From Prorocentrum cordatum (lineage: Eukaryota; Sar; Dinophyceae; Prorocentrales; Prorocentraceae): 64,000 bases of DNA. Positions 20,401-28,617 of this stretch are shown here, one piece after another; position 1 is the stretch's first letter; each line of letters begins with the position of its first letter. Where the stretch lies: contig CAUYUJ010015709.1 of the NCBI GenBank assembly GCA_963575745.1, forward strand, positions 117,702 through 181,701, written 5' to 3'. A model generated the notes under the pieces. The model was given only the letters and a program-made list of their open reading frames with translations. It was not told the DNA's origin and searched no databases. Made by a program: the position numbers and the translations under genes.

Positions 20401-23400
20401 TGGCACAGAGATTCCTGATAAAGCCATGCATACTGTTCTCGATGCCTATCATACGACTTGGATGCAACATGGCCCTGCTAAAATCTTATACTCCGATGGG
20501 GAAGGAGCACTGAATAATGATACAGCAAAGGCCATCCTTAAGGCTAAGGGAACAGAGCTTCGTATTCGAGCGCGTGGCCAACACGCTACAACTATCGAAG
20601 CTAGGAACGGCATCCTGCGACACCTCTTACACGTGATGGGAGAAGAATTGAATAGATTAAATATTCCTCTCAATTTCACTCGTCTCTTACATGAAGCCTT
20701 GTTTGCCAGCAACGCATTTACCTTCTACAATGAAGTGTCTCCGTACAATGCGCTGTATGGCAGACAACCAGCTATGCTTCCCGATTTCCCTGTCTTGGAT
20801 CATGATCAGTCCGCTGAATCATCAGATCACTCAAGGGAGGAAACAATCAGGAGGGTTAGTCTGGAGGCAATCACGCAGGCCACTGCGGTTGCCAAGACGA
20901 ACAGGGCTCTCCGTACGAAGACTACTGCTACGGGTGAATTTCACTACAAAGAGGGAGATCTCGTGGACTATCATCGCCCGACCACCACGAAAGACGACTG
21001 GGGTGGATGGAGTGGTCCATACCCGGTCATCCGCAACGAACCTGACCGAGGCCAGGTCATCGTGAAGGTCGGCAGTCGCGAAGTGCGAGTACAGTATCCT
21101 GACACACGACACACACTGTACATCGAAGCACTTATGGTCCGCGAGATAGGATCGGACAATACGGCCCTTCGGACAGTATTGGCCTTTATTGCCGGTCTGC
21201 CAGCGGGGAAACCCGCCATGACTTTCGGATATCTACCAGCGAAACAGGGTCGGCTGCAGATGACTGCTGCGAGCCGACTTTCGCCTAAGGTGCACTTGGC
21301 TCTTCAGTACCTCATACGCAACTACTTTCGTATTGAAAACGTTGTTGCTGTACGACTTGCCAAGAGCCTGACGAAGTTGCCTGCTGCACCCTATGCAGAC
21401 AGCTGTACACTAGTGCACTATGATAATGATGTGACCCCTGGTTTTCATTACTATGAAGCTGATGGCACTGCCTTGAACATCTATGACATCACAGGATCTA
21501 CACACTCACGCATCATCCAGTGTCTTAAATCCAGGAAGCCGTCTGCTGGATTTGACCAAGACCTCACTAAGTTTGAGGAACTCGCTGATGGTCCACCACC
21601 AAGCGAATCACCTCCAGCAGCTGCTCCTGAGGAGCCTCCTACGGATAACGATGGTCGGCTCCCGACCATCATAGAGGAAACAGAAGAAGATCTGGATGCT
21701 TTTGTCTTGAAGTCGTGGTATGCTGAACTGATGGATGACAGAACACTCCTTGAAGCTGACACAGAGGAAGTCATGCATACAGTTCCCACATACATGACAG
21801 ACACACAGTGTGTGTTAGTCTCTACGACCTGTGAAGATGTGCAAGGCCACTTGCCGGAGCGGGGTCACCCGCCAGGATACGACATGGACACTTCTTACTA
21901 CGTTCCTTTATGCTCCACGGATCCGGATAGCAAATATGATCTGGACTCCGATGAGCACGGGAAGTACATCGAGCTCTGCTTCACTGCAGACATGTCCAAA
22001 GTCGTCCTGTCCGAGCAGCAACACCGATTGTTGGATGACAGCAGCGTCACAACTATGCGAGTATACGTTAGCGCTGCCTCCAAACGCGCCGTGGTCGTCA
22101 AGGAAGACGATCTACTCACGAAGGCCGACATCCAAGCAAATCCGGTCAAAGTTTCCAAAGCCCTCTACACAGAATTGAAGACTTGGCTTGACAACAAATG
22201 CTTCCAGATGACTGACTTAAGCAAGGCGTCTAACATCATGACGTCACGCTACGTATACAAATGGAAGTTTGTCAAGAACGAAAAGGGCGAAATGGAAAGG
22301 ACGATCAGGTTACGCTTGGTACTCCGTGGCTTCATGGACCTTGAAGCCTTTGATGTCGAAACCTTCTCTGGCACGGCAAGGAGGTCAAGCCAGAGACTGC
22401 TCGCAAGTTCTGCTGCATGCAACAAAGCTTGGATCATCGCTTCCCTGGACATCAACATGGCTTTCTTGAAGGGACTGACCTATGGCGAGCTCGCCGCGGC
22501 AACGGGCGAGAAAGAGCGTGTGGTGTGCTTCACACTACCACCTGGGTCAGCAGCTGTCCTTCGCACACTGCCAGGCTTTGAGTCATATGACGAATCAAAG
22601 CATTGTCTCCGGTGTCTGAAACCGGGGACGGGCACGAAGGATGCTCCCAGGGCATTCTCGCTGAAGCTCAGGTCCATCACTAGGAGCTTTGGGCTACAGC
22701 CTACTTCATACGACGAAGAGTTCGAGATGAGCCCAAACCTCTTGACAGCCAAGCACGTTGATGACATCAATATGACTGGGAAGGAAGAGGCTATTGACAA
22801 GTATGTCAAGTGTGTTGAAGATACGTTTGGGAAGTGCAAACTGAACAAGCACACATACACAAACTGTGCCGTTCGGTACAACAAGACCGATGATGGGAGC
22901 GTCACTCTCGATCAGGACGAATACATCAAACAGCTTCGTCCTATCACACATCCAGAACTCACAGGAGCTGATCCTGAGAGCAAAGCGACAAAGACGATTT
23001 CTGATATGTTCGTCAGTCTTCGTGGCGCTCTAGCCTATGCGTTGATCACGCAGGTATGGCTGATGGTCTATGTTGTCTCACTACAACGTATCCAGGAACC
23101 GACAAACATCCAGGTACGACGACTAAACGCGGTTACCAGAAAGCTACAGGCAGGTCCGAAGAAGATCGTGTATCAAGCTATGACCCCAACAGGAGAAGTC
23201 GACCTGCATAGCGATTCTGGCTATCGTCGTCTCAACGGAGATGAAGACGACGAAGTCAAAGGCTATGGTATCCGCGGGGCTAACCTGCTGAGGCGTGGCC
23301 ACACGCAAGCGGGGAAACCCGTCGTGCACCTGGTGGACGCATACTGCAAGTCTCATCGACTGCAGGTGCGTTCGAGCTACTCTGCGGAAACACTGGCAGC

Positions 23401-23881
23401 AGCCCACAACTTGGAAGACTGCTACCCGACCATTGTAACGCTCCACGAGCTACACTCGGGACCATTGACCCCCACACAGTTAAAGAACATATTGGAAATG
23501 GGTGGTCTATGTATCAAAGTCACTCTGACTATTGATGCCGAGTCTGTCTTCAAGTCTTTGTCTAGCAAAGATCTGAAGAAGCCCACAGAATGTACTCTGC
23601 TTGGGCACATCAGCTGGATCCGCCAGATGATGGAACGCGGAATCGTGGAAAGCGTCCAATGGTGTGACACGCGGGATATGACTGCCGATGGTCATACCAA
23701 AGGTAGTATTGACCGCGCGTTGCTCCTACAAGTAATGGCCGGCCAGCAATCCTTCAAGCACGAGCTGAAGAAACATACACCGTATAGGGCGGGCAGGTCG
23801 TCTCAGGACGGCCCTGCCTCCCGAGCCAGCGGGGAAACCCGCAGGCAGGTGCGCTCTAGTAGCGAGGAAACTCGCCGGTAG
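17483..23881 (+). CDS. Retrotransposon ORF3: Pol (N-terminal domains, integrase, reverse transcriptase, RNase H)
   Basis: 2132 codons from the first ATG; the same frame is open back to 17282. An N-terminal region contains ILGPPGYF (about residue 62) and, near nt 18730, LELCGGKGG...MVDLG. That resembles the glycine-rich nucleotide or SAM-binding part of a Rossmann methyltransferase. A zinc-binding HHCC-like segment (nt ~20130-20265) precedes the integrase core with D951, D1005 and E1039 (CDLFF, YSDGEG, TIEARN). The copia-type reverse transcriptase has SLDINMAFLKG (D1656) and HVDD (1759-1761) in place of YVDD. RNase H follows with LHSDSGY and SYSAETLAAAHN, ending ADGHTKGS near the C-terminus. 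The last 40 codons contain GAAA-loop hairpins. Confidence 0.92.
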   Translation: MTSTGTQYLGNLLAGDYNMLWVATPSDWYVRTPGKRAGPHYQRIQNLLIKARALRMQIVILGPPGYFWKQGPIKDVIEDLKLSIIRIRLCHFGIKFDRSSKYPSGSYIQVATSCPHIPINLWKCTCGSHKEHDLDWYGQDQQRAEFRYKTLAIIIARFLDQLDKANMIRNERSAVHLSVCTRVDKKVRHYVQCPQKGPQWDHVVRRVTTDLDTNKIVQDIRIQDQPTGYNYVAPLPDGVTNISTRLYWEPPAPVLHGNGESRRPRPKRVTIVDDDRSPPPSIERCQTRPTNNLPEIPPFPDFTADSSAADLSAETALPTDARIKQKEKQKADKEAGIKPKKVPKKVEDGNDDCGEDLKGLDCSTYFNDVPLDDSDSDSESEDIFMMLPAGQPADSHADVFSIVQSLCYGRNNQVDMLELCGGKGGISILAFKRGLSSGGNLDKISMVDLGNSEVQRAVLHYLKTCFVKITILQPSCRTTGLPSYFNAQVNHDTWLKHHKEDLPHITFCGTVALLQDDLRRFFLREQPMGTWVDEIQPWKELAQRKVTCQTIIDQCTTGLKDSFGQYIRKPTQMMANKEELLAPFRGKRCPGNHVHANACNKELARAAQYTYRMQSLIVDAVQIAKDLFAYGRDPFANRERSYAFVTNSAGYDLDDPTIRRHPNGEIWRPPPGGLGCPGCVDNNYKQSPKHSRDPKMCRWYDVEPYYWDCPSCKKEYQKSNPHHTKISGQCRFAEKWKLPDNFGQPRPAGQAAPAAPAAEAAPAAEAAPAAKAAPAARARIRAPRPPRPGEGDPTAGASSHDITRAEGANGGNTGAGSSDDHRRLPQVAARRGRMEGGDPPPPPQPQAEPRPRPRLPDWTRFDVQLSLQNLRSFDPAVVQRELRKLHLRWFHAKEPKMRMILTKVGLGETRLSLIKGICDSCRECRAWDKPGNTVMPSVSLPGRFNEEVECDLFFYKQEHIVFHIIDRCIRWAAGTEIPDKAMHTVLDAYHTTWMQHGPAKILYSDGEGALNNDTAKAILKAKGTELRIRARGQHATTIEARNGILRHLLHVMGEELNRLNIPLNFTRLLHEALFASNAFTFYNEVSPYNALYGRQPAMLPDFPVLDHDQSAESSDHSREETIRRVSLEAITQATAVAKTNRALRTKTTATGEFHYKEGDLVDYHRPTTTKDDWGGWSGPYPVIRNEPDRGQVIVKVGSREVRVQYPDTRHTLYIEALMVREIGSDNTALRTVLAFIAGLPAGKPAMTFGYLPAKQGRLQMTAASRLSPKVHLALQYLIRNYFRIENVVAVRLAKSLTKLPAAPYADSCTLVHYDNDVTPGFHYYEADGTALNIYDITGSTHSRIIQCLKSRKPSAGFDQDLTKFEELADGPPPSESPPAAAPEEPPTDNDGRLPTIIEETEEDLDAFVLKSWYAELMDDRTLLEADTEEVMHTVPTYMTDTQCVLVSTTCEDVQGHLPERGHPPGYDMDTSYYVPLCSTDPDSKYDLDSDEHGKYIELCFTADMSKVVLSEQQHRLLDDSSVTTMRVYVSAASKRAVVVKEDDLLTKADIQANPVKVSKALYTELKTWLDNKCFQMTDLSKASNIMTSRYVYKWKFVKNEKGEMERTIRLRLVLRGFMDLEAFDVETFSGTARRSSQRLLASSAACNKAWIIASLDINMAFLKGLTYGELAAATGEKERVVCFTLPPGSAAVLRTLPGFESYDESKHCLRCLKPGTGTKDAPRAFSLKLRSITRSFGLQPTSYDEEFEMSPNLLTAKHVDDINMTGKEEAIDKYVKCVEDTFGKCKLNKHTYTNCAVRYNKTDDGSVTLDQDEYIKQLRPITHPELTGADPESKATKTISDMFVSLRGALAYALITQVWLMVYVVSLQRIQEPTNIQVRRLNAVTRKLQAGPKKIVYQAMTPTGEVDLHSDSGYRRLNGDEDDEVKGYGIRGANLLRRGHTQAGKPVVHLVDAYCKSHRLQVRSSYSAETLAAAHNLEDCYPTIVTLHELHSGPLTPTQLKNILEMGGLCIKVTLTIDAESVFKSLSSKDLKKPTECTLLGHISWIRQMMERGIVESVQWCDTRDMTADGHTKGSIDRALLLQVMAGQQSFKHELKKHTPYRAGRSSQDGPASRASGETRRQVRSSSEETRR

Positions 23882-23966
23882 CGAGGCTACTCGCGCGCCC
23901 TTTCCTTGTAGGCAGCCGCTGCTGCTTAGCGCTGTTTTTCCGCATAATGTAGAAGTGCGGTACCTG

Positions 23967-23984
23967 CTCGTCTCCTCCCCCTCC
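23967..23984 (+). other. Polypyrimidine tract abutting the 3' LTR
   Basis: CTCGTCTCCTCCCCCTCC directly precedes the 3' LTR. LTR elements normally have a polypurine tract on the coding strand here as the plus-strand primer; this one is pyrimidine-rich on that strand. Either priming differs or the true primer is elsewhere. Confidence 0.6.
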
Positions 23985-24270
23985 GACTTTAAACGGAGAA
24001 GGTTAAAGGCGAGGTATAAATCGAGCATGTACCGCTGCCGTGCCTGGCTCAAGCCGGGCCCGGCCAAATATATGACTGTGCCTCACTGAGGCGCACGACT
24101 TGCATCAGAGATCGGAAAATACCTTTTCCATTGACGATGCCCATCCTATCCTTTACTCCAGATCCCATGCTTCGTCTTGCACTCTTGCTCATGCGATATG
24201 AGCCAAAGCCTGGGATATGGCAACGCTTAAAGCGTAACACATACCTAAGCTTACCAGCTTGTTTTCGACT
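23985..24270 (+). repeat. 3' LTR (286 bp)
   Basis: Identical to 7902-8187 by eye. It is followed by TCTT (24271-24274), which matches the TCTT before the 5' LTR. The ORF that starts in it and runs into the satellite (to 24733) is an accident of the shared LTR start codon. Confidence 0.9.
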
Positions 24271-24399
24271 TCTTGGGCTGTCGTGGAGACCTCTTGGGGG
24301 GCTCTTCTTAGCCGTCTTGGAGTCCATCTTGGCCATCATGGGTGATCTTGGAGGCCATCTGGGGCCGTCTTGGAGCCGTCTGGAGCAGGAAAAACCCTT

Positions 24400-24690
24400 T
24401 GGAACCGGGTCTGGAAGATCTATCCGGGACCCCGGCGGGACGCGCCGGAGCCCCAGGGGGAGTTCTTTGGGAAAAAGATCCCAAATTAAACCAAAACCGA
24501 AAGGATCCAGCACGCCAGGCACCCCTGCGATGAATCGACAGGGGGCGGCGGATCAAAGACGCCTACGGCGAATCACCGCCGCCCCCTGCCTTTTTGGAAG
24601 CGCCTATGTGGCAGAACGTAGGGGCCAGACCTGCCAAGCTATCGGACCATGTGTTCCCCGAATCGGTTTGGAAAGCCTTCGGGGAACACG
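24400..24690. repeat. Dispersed repeat inside the satellite (copy 1)
   Basis: A ~150-bp segment (GGCGGGACGCGCCGGAGCCCC onward, with CCAAAACCGAAAGGATCCAG and GCGATGAATCGACAGGGGGC) recurs at about 25930-26055. The following part (GACGCCTACGGCGAATCACC...GAATCGGTTTGGAAAG) matches 6855-6985. The pieces are fragments of one dispersed element. Confidence 0.7.
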
Positions 24691-25929
24691 TGGGCATCTT
24701 GAAGGTCATCTTGGCCGTCTGGAGGCCATTTGACTCATTCTGGCCTTCTTGGAGGACGTCTTGGATGGCTCCTGGACCGTCTTGGAGGCCATTTTGAGCG
24801 TCTTGGAGACCTCTTGGGCCGTCTTGGGGGCCTCTTGGGAAGGTGTCTTGGGGGCACTTGGGCCGTCTCGGGCCGTCGGAAGGCAGAAAAAAAGCAAATG
24901 CCACAATCCTTCAAAAACCCATGGGTCATCAATGATTTTGGCCTTTTCGGGCCTTCCTGGAGGCCCTCTTGGAGGCCTCTTGGGTCGTCTTGGGCCATCT
25001 TAGGGCCATGTTCGGCCGTCTTGGTGGGCTACTGGTCTGTCTGACGCCGTCTGAAGCCGTTTGGGGGGGCCTCTACGGGCCGACTTGGGGCCCTCTTGGA
25101 ATGCTCCAGGGCAGTCTTGGAGGCCATCTTGAGCGTCTTAAAGGCCTCCTGTGCCGTCTTGGGGGCCTCTTGAGGCCGTCTTGGGGGCCTCTTGAGGCCG
25201 TCTTGGGGCCCTCTTGGGCCGTTCTGGGGCCATCTTGGAGGCCTCTTGGGTGATCTTTGGGGGCTCTTGGGCCGTCTCGGGCCGTCGGAAGGCCGAAACG
25301 AAGGAAATGTCAAACACCGTCAGCAACCTTAGGAAAATCCATGTTTCTGGCCTCTTCTGGCCTGCCTGGAGGCCCACTTGGGGGCCTCTTGGGCCGTCTT
25401 GGGCCAGCTTCGAGCCAACTTCGGCCATCTTGGCGGGTTCCTGGCACGTCTGACGCCGTCGGGGCCGTCTTGGAGGCCATCTTGGGCGCCTTGGAGGCCA
25501 TCTTGGGCGTGTTGGAGGCCTCTTGGGCCGTCTTAGAGCCCTCTTGGGGCCATCTTGGGGGCCACTTGGGCCGTCATGGAGCCCTCTTGGGGGCCTCTTG
25601 GGCGGTCTTGGGGGCCTCTTGGGCCGTCTTGAGCCGTTCGAATGCCAACAAGAGGCAAATGCCAAAATCCTTCAAAAACCTACGGAAAATGAATGATTGT
25701 GGTCTCTTCGAGCCCTCCTGGAGGACCTCTTGGAGGCCCCTTGGGCCGTCTAGGAGGCGTCTGGGGGGCCTCTTGGGCCGTCTTGGGCCGTCTTGGACTC
25801 TCTTGGGCCGTCTTGGATCCCGTTTTGGACCATCTTGGGCGGACTTGGAGGCCATCTTGGGCCATCTTCGCGATTGTTTGAGGATGTCCCGAGCGAAACG
25901 GCCGTTTCAGGCATTGACTGATGCACTTT

Positions 25930-26110
25930 CCGGGTGGCCGGCGGGACGGGCCGAAACCCCAGGGGGAGTTCTTTTGGAAAAACAACCAAAACCAAAACCG
26001 AAAGGATCCAGCACGCCAGGCACCCCTGCGATGAATCGGCAGGGGGCGGCGGATCTAAAGGCCTTCGGCCCATCCCGCCACCGTGCCTGGGTTGTGGGTC
26101 TGACGCCTAT
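25930..26110. repeat. Dispersed repeat inside the satellite (copy 2)
   Basis: Matches 24425-24560 over the CCAGGGGGAGTTCTTT...GGATCCAGCACGCCAGG...AGGGGGCGGCGGATC portion. It then diverges. Confidence 0.7.
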
Positions 26111-26600
26111 TGGATGTTCGTTGGGATTTCGGTGGAGGCCTCCTGGGGGGTTCTTGGAGGCAGTTTGGGCCTCTTGGATGCTTCTTGGTTCCTCTTTTGG
26201 GCCTCTTGGGGGCCTCTTTTGGGCCTCTTTTGGGCCTCTTGGGTGCTTCTTTGGGCCTCTTGGATGCCTCTTGGTTCCTGGGGGCCTCGGAAGGCTCGGA
26301 GTCTTGGTTCGTGTTCCCTCTCTTTGGATTTGGTGGCCTCTTGGGCCGTCTCGGAGCGTCGGGAAGCCGAAAAGGCGAGATCGCGACCAACGTTTACACA
26401 TTTTATTGGAAATGCATTATGGTTGCCTCTTTGGGCCCTCTTGGGAGCTCTCTTGGCGGCCTCTTGGGGCGTCTTGGAGGCCTCTTGGGCCGTCTGGGGT
26501 CCGTCTTGTGCGTCTTGTAGCGATCCTTAGGCGACCCGGAACCCCTTTGGACCGTCTTCGGGGCCTCTTGGGGCCCTCTTGGCCCGTCTCGGAGCCTTGT

Positions 26601-27394
26601 TGGGCCCGAAGTAGACATGCGACAAGCCGCGGGGCAGCCCACAGGGCACGCGTCAAACCCCAAGGGATGTTGGAGTTTGGGGCCCAGGCCCCATCAAGGA
26701 CTCCTCAGTCAGGATTGAGGATTGAGCCTCCAGGGGTTAGGCAAAGGACCTGAGGACACGCCCATTTCGTGTCCAGAGGCACGGTGGCGGATGAGATAGA
26801 TTCGCCGCGCCGCCCGCCTTCGTCTTTCCTACAGCTTTGTGAATTATGGCATTGGGCCCGAGTTCGTCTTTCCTACAGCTGTGTTGAAGTTGACAAACTT
26901 GCGGCTGCTTTGCGGGTTGAGGGCGGGCCGTTTTCAAAATGCAATTGTCACATTAACGCCGCTCGCGACACGCGGGCAATTTTTCGCAGCTCCTGCACTT
27001 GTTGACGGCGGCTCCTTTTCAATACGGGCCTCTCATTTCAGACCCCATTGGGTTGCGATTTTGTAGATTGACTCCCTCTATTGCCGCTGGAAGGATGGCG
27101 GGCAGCTCACTTTTTCGAGCACCGTTTTATCATTTGAGTGGCAAGGCCATGGCCCGCCCGTGTTTCAACGGGGCGTCCCCCGCAACGCAGGGGAATCCCT
27201 GCAAGGACCTGAGAAGAAGGATAGTGGTTTGGGCGGAAGGGTGCATGCTGCATTGTCGACGCATCCTTGGTAAACCCTGACCCTCTTCCACGATGTACCA
27301 TGCAGTTACACATACACCTCATGCGTAGTTCAAGGCAACGTGACACCGTGGTAGTGCTTATGCAACGCTGGATGAAGAGAGCACGTCGAGATAT
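26601..27394. other. No gene seen; short internal duplication
   Basis: A roughly 25-bp motif containing TTCGTCTTTCCTACAGCT occurs twice, at about 26819 and 26866. Otherwise the stretch holds no domain-bearing ORF. Confidence 0.5.
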
Positions 27395-27575
27395 GTCAGG
27401 AGGGGAAAAACACACAGACACAATGAATCGTCGACTCCAAAGAAAAGATCGGAAATTATGGGAAGTGGGGGGGAAGACGGACACCCAGAAAATATCGGGA
27501 AATACGGGGAGTCCTGAAAGTTGTGTCTATTTGTTTTTGTGTGTGTGTCCCTGGGCCCCTTCAATATGGTTGTCC
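27395..27575. repeat. Dispersed repeat, copy A (partner at 38908-39078)
   Basis: Shares CAGACACAATGAATCGTCGA, AGAAAAGAT, GGGGAAGAC, CAGAAAATAT, GGGAAATA and CCTGGGCCCCTTC in the same order with 38908-39078 (about 75-80 % by eye). The downstream flanks differ. Confidence 0.75.
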
Positions 27576-28094
27576 TCCTCTCGCACCCCCTCCCCCCGCT
27601 TCGAAGCAGGACTGCGTCGACCACCTCAAGTGCGGCTCGAGCACGTGCGGCCCCTTCTTGCTGGGCCCCGATCGGTACAGGTCTCCAGTGCAATCCAGGG
27701 GTGGACCTCAACGGTGTTTTGGCGATTTCGTGGGCCGTTTTCTTTTCGATGTCGTGTTGCGTTAAAGGCGGACTGAAGACAAATCGAGGAACAACGAAAG
27801 CAACACGAAAACAAAACGAAAACGAAAAACACCGCCTAGGTCCTGCCTTGGTGAAATCGTGGGTGTTTTGTGTGTGGGGGCGGGCCGGGCGCAGCGTTTG
27901 AGAGGAAGTCTTGTTGTTCCTCGTGATCTCAAGGAGCCCCCCCCCCAGACACCCGGCAGTCCCCAGGCACCTCTCAGAACCCCCAGCAAAAACTCCGAGG
28001 ACCCTCAAACCCCCCCCCTCCCCCCCTCCCCTCCCCTCCCCCTCCCCTCCTCCCCCCTCCTCCCTCCCCCCCCTCCCCCTCCCCTTCCCCTTCC
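27576..28094. other. Possible exon and poly-C tract
   Basis: Between CGAAGCAG (27608) and GTACAG (27674), a short segment reads LRRPPQVRLEHVRPLLAG in one frame. It could be an exon. The rest is an A-rich patch (27785-27830) and a C-rich tract (27935-28090). I cannot assign a function. Confidence 0.25.
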
Positions 28095-28409
28095 ACAATT
28101 ATTCAATATGAATACTACTCTCCCTCTTCCCCTGATGGCGTGCTGGGAGTGGCCGACCCCCCCCCGGCGTATTGTTTTTTACACAGGATTCCCGGCAGTT
28201 GGGTTTTCGCTTGCGTTTTTTTTCAACATGCTGCTCTCGCTGAGGCGCCGGCCTCATTTCTGCTCCCGAATCGTTCCGAATCGTGCTCCCGCTGCAGCGT
28301 GGGCCTCATTTTCGGATCGGTGTTTGGCCTCCGTCGTTCAGGATGGCGTTCTCGCCCCAGCGCGGGCCTCTTTCTCGCGCGCCCATCCGCCCGCCACCAC
28401 CGCGCCGCA

Positions 28410-28505
28410 CCACCACCACCACCACCACCACCACACCCACCACCACCACCACCACCACCACCACCACCACCACCACCACCACCACCACCACCACCACCAC
28501 CACAC
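28410..28505. repeat. (CCA)n microsatellite
   Basis: Roughly 30 CAC/CCA triplets, nearly perfect, followed by CACACGCACGCACGC repeats to about 28560. The poly-His, poly-Thr and poly-Pro ORFs across it are artefacts. Confidence 0.9.
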
Positions 28506-28570
28506 CACGCACACACGCACGCACGCACGCACGCGCACCACCACCCACTACGCACGCGCGCGCGGAGCCA

Positions 28571-28617
28571 CAGGTCCGCTACGACACGCGTCCGCGGATA
28601 GAGAAAATCAGCGCCAT
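28571..28617 (+). other. Possible small exon
   Basis: A segment bounded by CACAG on the left and |GTAAGG on the right reads VRYDTRPRIEKISAM. The splice-like borders and non-repetitive composition make an exon plausible. No partner exon is certain. Confidence 0.3.

Larger units (their letters stand above)
8309..23894 (+). repeat. Dispersed 14-nt hairpin family GCGGG-GNNA-CCCGC (about 45 copies)
   Basis: Examples by start: 8334, 8443, 9281, 10226, 10604, 10640, 11483, 11513, 11543, 11561, 12308, 12344, 12467, 12545, 13928, 13946, 14420, 14464, 15118, 15136, 15589, 15700, 15736, 16789, 16813, 16837, 16861, 17102, 17216, 18647, 19742, 19778, 21203, 21859, 23829, 23862, 23881. The loop is usually GCCA, GTCA, GACA, GAAA, GCAA or GCTA. 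Stem variants keep pairing: GCGGA/TCCGC, GCGGC/GCCGC and GCGAG/CTCGC. Fifteen-nt forms with five-base loops occur at 8309, 10384, 10889, 13699 and 17165. Copies are read as AGPPA or RGHP depending on frame, and some are non-coding (23881). Confidence 0.9.
7898..24274 (+). mobile_element. Intact Ty1/copia-type LTR retrotransposon with 4-bp target duplication
   Basis: The element proper is 7902-24270 (16,369 bp), flanked by TCTT at 7898-7901 and 24271-24274. The order is 5' LTR, primer-binding site, ORF1 (gag, zinc knuckle and an RNA 2'-phosphotransferase domain), ORF2 (RING finger and aspartic protease), ORF3 (N-terminal domains, integrase, reverse transcriptase, RNase H), polypyrimidine tract and 3' LTR. 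Integrase before RT is the copia order. It is roughly three times the usual copia length. The LTRs show no difference and the long ORFs are open, so it moved recently. It sits inside the CTTGGGGGCC satellite. Confidence 0.93.
24271..26600. repeat. CTTGGGGGCC satellite, right part
   Basis: Same degenerate units as 7083-7901. The ~80-bp conserved block recurs near 24878, 25285, 25648 and 26365, giving a 360-400 bp higher-order period with one longer gap. Continuous open frames of up to about 500 codons (e.g. 25257-26753) are translations of the repeat and are not genes. Confidence 0.85.

Noticed and set aside
24131-24733. 200-codon ORF starting in the 3' LTR
   Set aside because: The first 47 codons duplicate the ORF1 start in the 5' LTR; the rest is satellite and dispersed repeat.
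25257-26753. 498-codon ORF of Leu-Gly-Ser-Trp-rich sequence
   Set aside because: It follows the CTTGGGGGCC satellite unit exactly and begins and ends with the array; no domain.
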